Assembly (NCBI RefSeq): GCF_019345465.1
Contig: NZ_JAHKRC010000019.1
Span: forward strand, 57,630-121,629
Source: Pseudomonas sp. NKUCC02_KPG
Lineage (GTDB): Bacteria > Pseudomonadota > Gammaproteobacteria > Pseudomonadales > Pseudomonadaceae
DNA length: 64,000 bases
Direction of reading: 5' to 3'
The notes under the pieces were generated by a model, which worked only from the letters and a program-made list of their open reading frames with translations, was not told the origin of the DNA and ran no database searches. The position numbers were made by a program, and so were the translations under genes. Position 1 is the first letter of the stretch; each line of letters starts with the position of its first letter. Positions 24,530-33,662 of this stretch are shown here, in pieces.

Positions 24530-26038
24530 ATGCGTATCCATGTCAGTTTCATCGACCGTGTCGGCATCACCCAGGAAGTCCTGGCGTTGCTGGGCGGGCG
24601 TAACCTCAATCTGGATGCGGTGGAGATGGTCCCGCCCAACGTGTATATCGACGCCCCGACCCTGAGCCCGCAAGTACTCGACGAACTGCGAGAAGCGCTG
24701 TTCGGGGTCAGGGGTGTGCAGACCGTGACCGTGGTCGATATCCTTCCCGGCCAGCGTCGCCACCTGCAACTCGATGCCCTGCTCGCCGCCATGACCGATC
24801 CGGTATTGGCGCTGGACAGCGAGGGCCATGTGCTGCTGGCCAACCCGGCACTGGTGGCCTTGTATGGCCGAGAGCCGACCGGCGAAAGTATCGGCGAGCT
24901 GTTCAGCGACCCCGGACTGCTGGCTGTGTTGCTGGAAAACGGCTTTCGCCTGCCATTGCGCGAAGTCACGCTCAATGGCCATCCGTTGATGCTCGATGCC
25001 ACCCCGATAACCGATGCAGGCGCCCTGCTGACCCTTTACCAACCAAGCCGTATCGGCGAACGCCTGGCTGCGCTGCACCACGATCACGCTGAAGGCTTTG
25101 ATGCCCTGCTGGGCGACTCACCCGCCATTCGCACGCTCAAAGCCCGGGCGCAGCGTGTGGCGGCCCTGGACGCGCCCTTGTTGATCCAGGGTGAAACCGG
25201 CACCGGCAAGGAACTGGTCGCCCGTGCCTGCCATGCCATCAGCGACCGCTTTGGCGCGCCGTTTCTGGCCCTCAACTGCGCTGCACTTCCGGAAAACCTG
25301 GCCGAAAGCGAACTGTTCGGCTATGCCCCCGGGGCCTTCACCGGCGCACAGCGCGGCGGCAAACCGGGACTGATGGAACTGGCCAACAACGGCACGGTTT
25401 TTCTCGACGAAATCGCTGAGATGTCGCCCTACCTGCAAGCCAAGCTGCTGCGTTTTCTCAATGACGGCAGCTTCCGGCGGGTGGGCGGCGAGCGCGAGGT
25501 CAAGGTCAATGTGCGCATCCTCAGCGCCACTCACCGCAACCTCGAAAAAATGGTCAACGAGGGCACGTTTCGTGAAGACCTGTTCTACCGCTTGAACGTA
25601 CTCAACATCGAAGTGCCGCCCCTGCGCGAGCGCGGCCAGGACATTTTGCTGCTGGCCCGCGCCTTCATGCAGCAGGCCTGCACCCAGATCCAGCGTCCGG
25701 TGTGCCGCCTGGCGCCCGGGACCTACCCGGCCCTGCTGGGCAACCGCTGGCCCGGCAACGTGCGCCAGTTGCAGAACGTGATCTTTCGCGCTGCCGCCAT
25801 TTGCGAAAGCACCCTGGTCGACATTGGCGATCTGGACATTGCCGGCACGTCGGTTGCACGCCAAAGCGACGGCGAGGTTGAAACCCTGGAACACGCCGTT
25901 GAAACCTTCGAAAAGGCACTCCTGGAAAAGCTCTACGTCAGCTACCCCTCGACGCGCCAACTGGCTAGTCGCCTGCAGACCAGTCATACCGCCATTGCCC
26001 ACCGATTGCGCAAGTACGGCATCCCGGGCAAAGCCTGA
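24530..26038 (+). CDS. gcsR: Sigma-54-dependent activator GcsR (TyrR-like)
   Basis: Cytoplasmic enhancer-binding protein of 502 residues. Order: ACT ligand domain (about 1-70, MRIHVSFIDRVGITQEVL), PAS domain (about 78-180), and AAA+ domain with Walker A GETGTGKE, the sigma-54 contact motif GAFTGA, and Walker B in GTVFLDEIAEM. A TyrR-type helix-turn-helix closes it (ASRLQTSHTAIAHRLRKYG). The ATG at 24530 matches the family start; a GTG five codons earlier is possible, and neither has a strong ribosome site. It lies directly upstream of gcvH, as in P. aeruginosa, where GcsR activates the glycine cleavage operon in response to glycine. Confidence 0.92.
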   Translation: MRIHVSFIDRVGITQEVLALLGGRNLNLDAVEMVPPNVYIDAPTLSPQVLDELREALFGVRGVQTVTVVDILPGQRRHLQLDALLAAMTDPVLALDSEGHVLLANPALVALYGREPTGESIGELFSDPGLLAVLLENGFRLPLREVTLNGHPLMLDATPITDAGALLTLYQPSRIGERLAALHHDHAEGFDALLGDSPAIRTLKARAQRVAALDAPLLIQGETGTGKELVARACHAISDRFGAPFLALNCAALPENLAESELFGYAPGAFTGAQRGGKPGLMELANNGTVFLDEIAEMSPYLQAKLLRFLNDGSFRRVGGEREVKVNVRILSATHRNLEKMVNEGTFREDLFYRLNVLNIEVPPLRERGQDILLLARAFMQQACTQIQRPVCRLAPGTYPALLGNRWPGNVRQLQNVIFRAAAICESTLVDIGDLDIAGTSVARQSDGEVETLEHAVETFEKALLEKLYVSYPSTRQLASRLQTSHTAIAHRLRKYGIPGKA

Positions 26039-26051
26039 GGCTCACCCCCTT

Positions 26052-26135
26052 GTGGGAGCGGGCTTGCTCGCGATGGCATAAGCGCGGCAAGCCTGAAATA
26101 CCTCGCCGAAGCATCGCAGGCAAGCCAGCTCCCAC
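26052..26135. repeat. REP doublet after gcsR, diverged right half
   Basis: The left REP GTGGGAGCGGGCTTGCTCGCG is intact. The right inverted copy reads CAGGCAAGCCAGCTCCCAC, and about 48 bases separate the two. It lies between the gcsR stop and the activator sites and may insulate the two transcripts. Confidence 0.75.
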
Positions 26136-26152
26136 AGAAAAGCCCAAAGACT

Positions 26153-26170
26153 TGTATCGAATTCACTCCA
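26153..26170. promoter_or_regulatory. GcsR-type binding site 1
   Basis: TGTATCG-AATT-CACTCCA resembles the published GcsR half-site pair TGTAACG-N4-CGTTCCG. The left half is one base off; the right half is weaker. It adjoins site 2, with centres 19 bases apart. Confidence 0.6.
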
Positions 26171-26171
26171 G

Positions 26172-26189
26172 CGGAACGAATTCGATACA
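26172..26189. promoter_or_regulatory. GcsR-type binding site 2
   Basis: On the minus strand the site reads TGTATCG-AATT-CGTTCCG, differing from the published consensus at one defined base. With site 1 it forms a larger inverted repeat. It is about 160 bases upstream of the -24 element. Confidence 0.75.
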
Positions 26190-26252
26190 TACCCTCTGCA
26201 CCCATACTGCGCAAGGCTTTGATCCTCTTGGATTTTTCCATGCCCCATAGAC

Positions 26253-26270
26253 TGTATCGATTTCGCTACA
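26253..26270. promoter_or_regulatory. GcsR-type binding site 3
   Basis: TGTATCG-ATTT-CGCTACA is a near-palindromic 18-base site, 65 bases upstream of the -24 element and 81 bases from site 2. The distance is normal for an enhancer-bound activator. Confidence 0.65.
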
Positions 26271-26334
26271 CAGCTATCTGCCAGCGCCCTTCAACCAGCA
26301 TACAAGCCATTGATAAATAACGACATTTTTAAAC

Positions 26335-26350
26335 TGGCAACCATCTTGCA
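26335..26350 (+). promoter_or_regulatory. Sigma-54 promoter of the gcv operon
   Basis: TGGCAACCATCTTGCA has the invariant GG and GC of -24/-12 promoters exactly 10 bases apart and matches TGGCAC-N5-TTGCA closely. Transcription should start near 26361, about 67 bases before gcvH. Confidence 0.88.
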
Positions 26351-26427
26351 GTGAACTCCTCCATAAGCTCGAGCTGCACGAGCATTTACCTGTGACCACC
26401 AGACATGTCTGGCCCTGAGGAGTTTCC

Positions 26428-26811
26428 ATGAGCGAATTGCGTTTTACTGAAGACCACGAATGGCTGCGCGCCGAAGCCGATGGCAGCGTAACTGTTGGGA
26501 TTACCGCGTTTGCGCAAAACGCTCTGGGTGATGTGGTATTTGTGCAATTGCCTGAGTTGCAGTCCTACGACAAGGGCGCAGAAGCCGCCACCGTTGAGTC
26601 GGTCAAGGCGGCCAGTGGCGTGTACATGCCTCTGGACGGTGAAGTGCTCGAAGTCAACCCGGCACTGGACAGCAGCCCGGAACTGGTCAACGAAGACCCG
26701 CTGGGTCAGGGCTGGTTCTTCCGCTTCAAGCCCGCCGACGCCGACGCTGTAGGCCAACTGCTCGATCAGGACGCCTACGACCGCCTGATCAAAGCCCAAG
26801 ACGACAACTGA
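26428..26811 (+). CDS. gcvH: Glycine cleavage system H protein
   Basis: Lipoyl-carrying shuttle protein of the glycine cleavage complex, 127 residues. It passes the aminomethyl group from P to T protein. The lipoylated residue is Lys60 in ESVKAASGVYMPL, the standard position. GAGGAG precedes the ATG. It is the first gene of the operon gcvH-gcvP-sdaA-gcvT, ten bases ahead of gcvP and downstream of a sigma-54 promoter with GcsR-type sites. This is therefore the inducible catabolic set, not a housekeeping one. Confidence 0.96.
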   Translation: MSELRFTEDHEWLRAEADGSVTVGITAFAQNALGDVVFVQLPELQSYDKGAEAATVESVKAASGVYMPLDGEVLEVNPALDSSPELVNEDPLGQGWFFRFKPADADAVGQLLDQDAYDRLIKAQDDN

Positions 26812-26821
26812 GAAGCCTGCC

Positions 26822-29680
26822 ATGACCCTTAATCTCAGCACTGCCAATGAATTTATCGCGCGCCACATCGGCCCGCGCCAGGCCGATGAACAGGCGATGC
26901 TCGCCACCCTCGGCTTTGATTCCCTTGAAGGCCTCAGCGCCAGCGTAATCCCGGAAAGCATCAAGGGCACCAGCGTGCTCGACTTGCCGGCCGGTCTGAG
27001 CGAAGCCGACGCACTGGCTTCGATCAAGGCCATCGCCGCCAAGAACACAGTGTGCAAAACCTATATCGGTCAAGGCTATTACAACTGCCACACCCCTTCT
27101 CCGATCTTGCGCAACCTGCTGGAAAACCCGGCCTGGTACACCGCCTACACGCCGTATCAGCCTGAAATCTCCCAAGGTCGTCTCGAAGCCCTGCTTAACT
27201 TCCAGACCCTGATCAGCGACCTCAGCGGCCTGCCGATTGCCAACGCTTCGCTGCTCGACGAAGCCACCGCCGCTGCCGAAGCGATGACCTTCTGCAAACG
27301 CCTGAGCAAGAACAAAACCAGCCACCGCTTCTTTGCTTCCAGCCACTGCCACCCGCAAACCCTTGACGTGCTGCGTACCCGTGCCGAGCCGCTGGGCATT
27401 GAGGTTGTGGTCGCCGACGAGCGCGAACTGACTGACGTGACGGCCTACTTCGGTGCCCTGCTGCAATACCCGGCCAGCAACGGCGACGTGTTTGATTACC
27501 GCGAACTGGTTGAGCGCTTCCATACCGCCAACGCACTGGTGGCGGTTGCCGCCGACCTGCTGGCCCTGACCCTGCTCACACCTCCGGGCGAGTTCGGCGC
27601 GGACGTGGCCATCGGCAGCGCCCAACGCTTTGGCGTGCCACTGGGTTTCGGTGGCCCCCATGCCGCCTACTTCGCCACCCGTGACGCGTACAAGCGCGAC
27701 ATGCCGGGGCGTCTGGTCGGTGTTTCGGTTGACCGTCACGGCAAACCGGCACTGCGTCTGGCCATGCAAACCCGCGAGCAACACATCCGTCGCGAGAAGG
27801 CCACGAGCAACATCTGCACCGCCCAGGTGCTGCTGGCCAACATCGCCAGCATGTACGCCGTGTACCACGGTCCCAAGGGCCTGATCCAGATCGCGCAGCG
27901 CATTCACCAGTTGACCGCGATTCTGGCCCAGGGCCTGAGTGCGCTGGGGCTGGCCGTCGAGCAAACACATTTCTTCGACACCCTGACCCTCAACACCGGC
28001 GACAACACCGCAGCCCTGCACGACAGGGCTCACGCACAGGGCATTAACCTGCGTGTGATCGACGACCAGCATCTGGGCCTGTCGCTGGATGAAACCAGCA
28101 GCGAGTCCGATGTGGTTGCCCTGTGGGCCCTGTTCGCCGCTGATGGCCAGGCCCTGCCTGACTTTGACGATCTGGCAAATACCGTCACTGGCACCCTGCC
28201 AGAGGCCTTGCTGCGCCAATCGCCGATCCTCAGCCACCCGGTATTCAACCGTTACCACTCCGAAACCGAGCTGATGCGCTACCTGCGCAAGCTGGCCGAC
28301 AAGGATCTGGCGCTGGACCGCACCATGATTCCGCTGGGCTCGTGCACCATGAAGCTCAACGCTGCCAGCGAAATGATCCCGGTCACCTGGGCCGAGTTCG
28401 GCAACCTGCACCCGTTTGCGCCTGCCGAGCAAAGCCAGGGCTACCTGCAACTGACTACCGAACTGGAAGCCATGCTCTGCGCGGCCACCGGCTACGACGC
28501 CATCTCCCTGCAACCGAACGCCGGTTCCCAGGGCGAGTACGCCGGTCTGCTGGCCATTCGTGCCTACCACCAGAGCCGTGGCGAAGAGCGCCGTGATATC
28601 TGCCTGATCCCGTCCTCGGCCCACGGCACCAACCCGGCAACCGCCAACATGGCCGGCATGCGCGTGGTGGTCACTGCCTGTGACGCTCGCGGCAACGTGG
28701 ACATTGAAGACCTGCGCGCCAAGGCCCTGGAGCACCGCGATCACCTCGCCGCGCTGATGATCACCTACCCGTCGACCCACGGTGTTTTCGAAGAAGGCAT
28801 CCGCGAAATCTGCGGCATCATTCATGACAATGGCGGCCAGGTGTACATCGACGGCGCCAACATGAACGCGATGGTGGGCCTGTGCGCACCGGGCAAGTTC
28901 GGCGGCGACGTGTCCCACCTCAACCTGCACAAGACATTCTGCATTCCCCACGGCGGTGGCGGCCCGGGCGTTGGCCCGATTGGCGTCAAGTCTCACCTTA
29001 CGCCGTTCCTGCCGGGTCACGCGGCAATGGAGCGCAAGGAAGGCGCGGTCTGCGCAGCACCGTTCGGCAGCGCCAGCATTCTGCCGATCACCTGGATGTA
29101 CATCAGCATGATGGGCGGCGAAGGCCTCAAGCGTGCTTCGCAACTGGCCATCCTCAACGCCAACTACATCGCCCGCCGCCTTGAAGAGCATTACCCGGTG
29201 CTGTACTCGGGCAGCAACGGCCTGGTTGCACACGAGTGCATTCTGGACCTGCGCCCGCTCAAGGAAACCAGCGGGATCAGCGTCGACGACGTGGCCAAGC
29301 GCCTGATCGATTTCGGCTTCCACGCTCCGACTATGTCGTTCCCGGTCGCGGGCACGCTGATGATCGAGCCGACCGAAAGCGAGTCCAAGGAAGAGCTGGA
29401 CCGCTTCTGTAACGCCATGATCTGCATCCGCGAAGAAATTCGCGAAGTCGAAAGCGGCGGTCTGGACAAGGAAGATAACCCGCTGAAAAACGCGCCCCAC
29501 ACCGCGGCTGAAATAGTCGGTGAATGGACCCACCCTTACAGCCGCGAGCAAGCGGTGTACCCGGTTGCGTCCCTGATCGAAGGCAAGTACTGGCCACCGG
29601 TCGGGCGGGTCGACAACGTGTTCGGCGACCGCAACCTGGTGTGCGCATGCCCGTCGATCGAGAGCTATCAGGAGGCGTAA
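26822..29680 (+). CDS. gcvP: Glycine dehydrogenase (decarboxylating), P protein
   Basis: Cytoplasmic PLP enzyme (EC 1.4.4.2) that decarboxylates glycine and loads the aminomethyl group on GcvH. It has 952 residues, the fused single-chain form. The N-terminal half starts FIARHIGPRQADEQAML. The PLP-binding Lys lies in LNLHKTFCIPHGGGGPGVGPIG near residue 705. ATG follows gcvH by ten bases, consistent with one message. The 920-codon open frame on the opposite strand is a coding shadow of this gene. Confidence 0.96.
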   Translation: MTLNLSTANEFIARHIGPRQADEQAMLATLGFDSLEGLSASVIPESIKGTSVLDLPAGLSEADALASIKAIAAKNTVCKTYIGQGYYNCHTPSPILRNLLENPAWYTAYTPYQPEISQGRLEALLNFQTLISDLSGLPIANASLLDEATAAAEAMTFCKRLSKNKTSHRFFASSHCHPQTLDVLRTRAEPLGIEVVVADERELTDVTAYFGALLQYPASNGDVFDYRELVERFHTANALVAVAADLLALTLLTPPGEFGADVAIGSAQRFGVPLGFGGPHAAYFATRDAYKRDMPGRLVGVSVDRHGKPALRLAMQTREQHIRREKATSNICTAQVLLANIASMYAVYHGPKGLIQIAQRIHQLTAILAQGLSALGLAVEQTHFFDTLTLNTGDNTAALHDRAHAQGINLRVIDDQHLGLSLDETSSESDVVALWALFAADGQALPDFDDLANTVTGTLPEALLRQSPILSHPVFNRYHSETELMRYLRKLADKDLALDRTMIPLGSCTMKLNAASEMIPVTWAEFGNLHPFAPAEQSQGYLQLTTELEAMLCAATGYDAISLQPNAGSQGEYAGLLAIRAYHQSRGEERRDICLIPSSAHGTNPATANMAGMRVVVTACDARGNVDIEDLRAKALEHRDHLAALMITYPSTHGVFEEGIREICGIIHDNGGQVYIDGANMNAMVGLCAPGKFGGDVSHLNLHKTFCIPHGGGGPGVGPIGVKSHLTPFLPGHAAMERKEGAVCAAPFGSASILPITWMYISMMGGEGLKRASQLAILNANYIARRLEEHYPVLYSGSNGLVAHECILDLRPLKETSGISVDDVAKRLIDFGFHAPTMSFPVAGTLMIEPTESESKEELDRFCNAMICIREEIREVESGGLDKEDNPLKNAPHTAAEIVGEWTHPYSREQAVYPVASLIEGKYWPPVGRVDNVFGDRNLVCACPSIESYQEA

Positions 29681-29689
29681 GCAAGACTT

Positions 29690-29780
29690 GTAGTCGCTGC
29701 CGCAGGCTGCGTTGGGGACCGCAGGGTTTTCAAAAAAACGGGTTGCTTAGCAACCCTTCGCAGCCTGCGGCAGCGACTAC
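29690..29780. repeat. Long palindromic repeat, copy 2 (22-bp perfect arms)
   Basis: The arms are identical to the copy at 17137-17226 and enclose a 47-base loop of similar sequence with GCAGGGTTTT and GCAACCCT. It sits inside the gcv operon between gcvP and sdaA, where it could reduce expression of sdaA and gcvT relative to gcvHP. Confidence 0.85.
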
Positions 29781-29824
29781 AGGTTATTTTTTGCCAATAA
29801 ACCTATAAGAAACCGGAGAACCCT

Positions 29825-31201
<1,377 letters not shown>

Positions 31202-31218
31202 TTTTCAAGGAGTCTGGA

Positions 31219-32343
31219 ATGTCCACCGAACAACTGCTTAAAACCCCGCTGCACGCACTGCACCTTGAACTCGGTGCCCGCATGGTGCCATTTGCCGGCT
31301 ACGACATGCCCGTGCAGTACCCGCTCGGCGTGATGAAAGAGCACCAGCACACCCGTGAACAGGCCGGGTTGTTTGATGTCTCCCACATGGGCCAGATTCG
31401 CCTGACCGGCGCTGATGCAGCCAGGGCACTGGAAGCCCTGGTACCGGTCGATATCATCGATCTGCCAGCAGGCATGCAGCGCTATGCCATGTTCACCAAC
31501 GAACAGGGCGGCATCCTCGATGACCTGATGGTTGCCAACCTGGGTAATGACGAGCTGTTCCTGGTGGTTAACGCCGCCTGCAAGGATCAGGACCTGGCCC
31601 ATCTGCGCAAGCACTTGAGCGCCCACTGCCAGATCCAGCCGCTGTTTGAAGAGCGCGCCCTCCTCGCCCTGCAAGGCCCGGCAGCCGTCAACGTGCTGCA
31701 ACGCCTGGCACCGGAAGTGGCAAAAATGACCTTCATGCAATTTGCCCCGGTGACGTTACTGGGCGCTGACTGCTACGTCAGCCGCTCGGGTTATACCGGC
31801 GAAGACGGCTTTGAGATCTCAGTCCCTGCTGATCGCGCCGAAGAGCTGGCTCGTCGCCTGCTGGCTGAGCCAGAAGTGCAGGCAATCGGCCTGGGCGCTC
31901 GGGACTCCCTGCGTCTGGAAGCGGGCCTGTGCCTGTACGGCCACGACATGAACGACACCACCACGCCGATTGAAGCCAGCCTGCTCTGGGCCATCTCCAA
32001 GGCCCGCCGTGCAGACGGCCCTCGTGCCGGTGGCTTCCCGGGCGCCGAAACCATCTTCGCGCAGCAGCAGAACGGTGTTGCCCGCAAGCGCGTGGGCTTG
32101 TTGCCACAAGAACGTACACCGGTGCGTGAAGGCGCTGAAATTGTCGATGCCGACGGCACGGTGATTGGCACCGTTTGCAGCGGCGGCTTTGGCCCGACTC
32201 TGGGCTCGCCTCTGGCAATGGGTTATCTGGATATCGCGTTCACGCCAGTGGACACTGAAGTCTGGGCGATCGTGCGAGGCAAACGCGTACCGATGAAAGT
32301 GTCGAAAATGCCGTTTGTCGCGCAACATTATTACAGAGGTTAA
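31219..32343 (+). CDS. gcvT: Aminomethyltransferase, glycine cleavage T protein
   Basis: Cytoplasmic T protein (EC 2.1.2.10) that transfers the methylene unit to tetrahydrofolate and releases ammonia; 374 residues. Family blocks are MVPFAGYDMPVQYPLGVMKEHQHTR, LFDVSHMGQI, SRSGYTGEDGFEISVP and LRLEAGLCLYGHDM. The ATG at 31219 has AAGGAG upstream; an in-frame start at 31195 overlaps sdaA and lacks one. It is the last gene of the operon, followed by an imperfect hairpin. Confidence 0.95.
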   Translation: MSTEQLLKTPLHALHLELGARMVPFAGYDMPVQYPLGVMKEHQHTREQAGLFDVSHMGQIRLTGADAARALEALVPVDIIDLPAGMQRYAMFTNEQGGILDDLMVANLGNDELFLVVNAACKDQDLAHLRKHLSAHCQIQPLFEERALLALQGPAAVNVLQRLAPEVAKMTFMQFAPVTLLGADCYVSRSGYTGEDGFEISVPADRAEELARRLLAEPEVQAIGLGARDSLRLEAGLCLYGHDMNDTTTPIEASLLWAISKARRADGPRAGGFPGAETIFAQQQNGVARKRVGLLPQERTPVREGAEIVDADGTVIGTVCSGGFGPTLGSPLAMGYLDIAFTPVDTEVWAIVRGKRVPMKVSKMPFVAQHYYRG

Positions 32344-32359
32344 GCCCTCACTCTAGCGC

Positions 32360-32393
32360 GTTGCATGTTCCTGGTACTTTCAGGGCATGCAAC
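32360..32393 (+). terminator. Hairpin after gcvT
   Basis: GTTGCATG pairs with CATGCAAC, with an inner CCTG/CAGG stem. No clear T-run follows, so termination efficiency is doubtful. Confidence 0.45.
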
Positions 32394-32720
32394 TGCTAAA
32401 ACCGCCTTTAACTTTCGATAGCGAACACACTGTTTTAAACACGAAAACAATTGAACCCGCCTATGATTAACCTTCACTTATAACTTCATCGCCTATGTTA
32501 ATAACCCGGTTTACGGGGTTATTCGAGGGGCTTGTTTTTTCAATTCCAGTTTCGTAGAGTTTGCCCACTGTGTTTGCATGGGTCGCTGGAATCGTGACCT
32601 GGGCAGTAGCTCTAAGTTTGCTACACCCGTTCTGCGTCTCTTACTTTCCTGCAACCCAGCACCAGTACTCTTTCATGTGAAAGAGGCTGTCATTAATTGT
32701 TAGCGTCAAGGAATTAAGAA
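32394..32720 (+). promoter_or_regulatory. Intergenic region and long leader of the cold-shock gene
   Basis: There is no gene in this stretch. It is AT-rich in the first half and contains a hairpin AATAACCC / GGGTTATT at 32500-32523, upstream of a GGGGCTTGTTTTTT stretch. Long structured leaders are common in cold-shock mRNAs, so part of this is probably transcribed leader. I could not fix the promoter by eye. Confidence 0.45.
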
Positions 32721-32933
32721 ATGTCCCAACGTCAGAGCGGTACCGTCAAGTGGTTTAACGACGAGAAAGGATTTGGCTTTATCACCCCGGAAAGCGGTCC
32801 GGACCTGTTCGTGCACTTCCGTGCCATTCAGGGCAACGGCTTCAAAAGCCTGAAAGAAGGCCAGAAAGTGACCTTCATCTCAGTTCAAGGCCAAAAAGGC
32901 TTGCAGGCTGACGAAGTTCAAGCCGAAGGCTGA
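32721..32933 (+). CDS. capB: Cold-shock protein (CspA/CapB family)
   Basis: Single cold-shock domain of 70 residues that binds single-stranded RNA/DNA and melts mRNA structure. RNP1 is KGFGFI (16-21) and RNP2 is LFVHF (29-33). As I recall it, the sequence is almost that of P. aeruginosa CapB. AAGGA precedes the ATG by about nine bases. It is monocistronic: a strong terminator follows, and a long leader precedes it. Confidence 0.93.
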   Translation: MSQRQSGTVKWFNDEKGFGFITPESGPDLFVHFRAIQGNGFKSLKEGQKVTFISVQGQKGLQADEVQAEG

Positions 32934-32943
32934 TCTCGTACAC

Positions 32944-32977
32944 AAAAGCCTCTGATGGTGACATCAGAGGCTTTTTT
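32944..32977 (+). terminator. Terminator of the cold-shock gene
   Basis: AAAAGCCTCTGATG and CATCAGAGGCTTTT pair around GTGA, followed by more T: a classic intrinsic terminator that also works in reverse. Confidence 0.93.
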
Positions 32978-33025
32978 ATGGCTGTAATTCCGTAAGATGG
33001 CGTTTTTCCTTCACGAGACCCTGCC

Positions 33026-33514
33026 ATGTCGAAACAACCACTTAGACCCCAAGGCGATTTTCCCGCCGTTGGCCTGGGGCGCCGCCTGGCAGCCATGTTT
33101 TATGACTTTCTGCTGTGTACCGCCTTGCTGATCGTCACCACCTTTATCTACAAGCTGATCATGATGAGCTTTATCGGCGAAGCCAAAATGAGGGCGCTGT
33201 CAGAAGCCGGCGCTCTGGATGGCGACCCGCTGCTCTCAACCATCCTGTTCTTTGTCCTGTTCGGTTTTTTTGCCAAGTTCTGGACTCACTCCGGGCAAAC
33301 CCTGGGCATGCAGGTCTGGGGCATACGCGTACAGAACGCGGACGGCACGGCCATCAGCCTGTGGCAGGCCTTGCTGCGCTTTATCGTCTCTATCGGCTCA
33401 TGGCTGTGTCTGGGGCTGGGGTTCATCTGGTCGGTATTCGACAAGCAAAACCGCACCTGGCATGACATGTATTCCAACTCTCAGTTGGTACGGATCCCCA
33501 AGCCAAAGAAATAA
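33026..33514 (+). CDS. RDD family inner-membrane protein
   Basis: Membrane protein of 162 residues with the RDD domain (residues about 14-155). The first hydrophobic segment is near 25-50 (AAMFYDFLLCTALLIVTTFIYKL), a second near 72-92 and a third near 117-138. The typical signature GQTLGMQVWGIRV lies between. The family R-D-D residues are only partly visible here. Some RDD proteins are Na+/H+ antiporters, but most have no known role. It stands alone between two terminators. Confidence 0.88.
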   Translation: MSKQPLRPQGDFPAVGLGRRLAAMFYDFLLCTALLIVTTFIYKLIMMSFIGEAKMRALSEAGALDGDPLLSTILFFVLFGFFAKFWTHSGQTLGMQVWGIRVQNADGTAISLWQALLRFIVSIGSWLCLGLGFIWSVFDKQNRTWHDMYSNSQLVRIPKPKK

Positions 33515-33547
33515 AAAAAGCCCGTATCTCTCGATACGGGCTTTTTT
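33514..33547. terminator. Terminator after the RDD gene
   Basis: The A-run plus GCCCGTATC pairs with GATACGGGC and a T-run around TCTC, starting at the stop codon. The flanking A and T runs make it bidirectional, and mucD converges on it. Confidence 0.92.
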
Positions 33548-33586
33548 GTTACTGCGTTGCATCTCATGACTCTGTAGGAGCGGGCT

Positions 33587-33656
33587 GCTTGAAGATCCGA
33601 AGGATCTTCAAGCAAGGGTTGCTGCGCAACCCATCGCAGCCTTCGGCAGCGACTAC
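33587..33656. repeat. Composite palindrome near the mucD 3' end
   Basis: GCTTGAAGATCC and GGATCTTCAAGC form a perfect 12-base-pair hairpin (33587-33613). It is followed by a right half (CGCAGCC, then TTCGGCAGCGACTAC) matching, with one change, the right arm of the long repeats at 17137 and 29690. Upstream, GTAGGAGCGGGCT looks like a REP start. The element appears built from pieces of different repeats. Confidence 0.65.
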
Positions 33657-33662
33657 AGAGAC

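Noticed and set aside
26789..29551. 920-codon open frame on the minus strand across gcvP
   Set aside because: It is antisense to the clear GcvP coding sequence, has no family features, and reflects high third-position GC.
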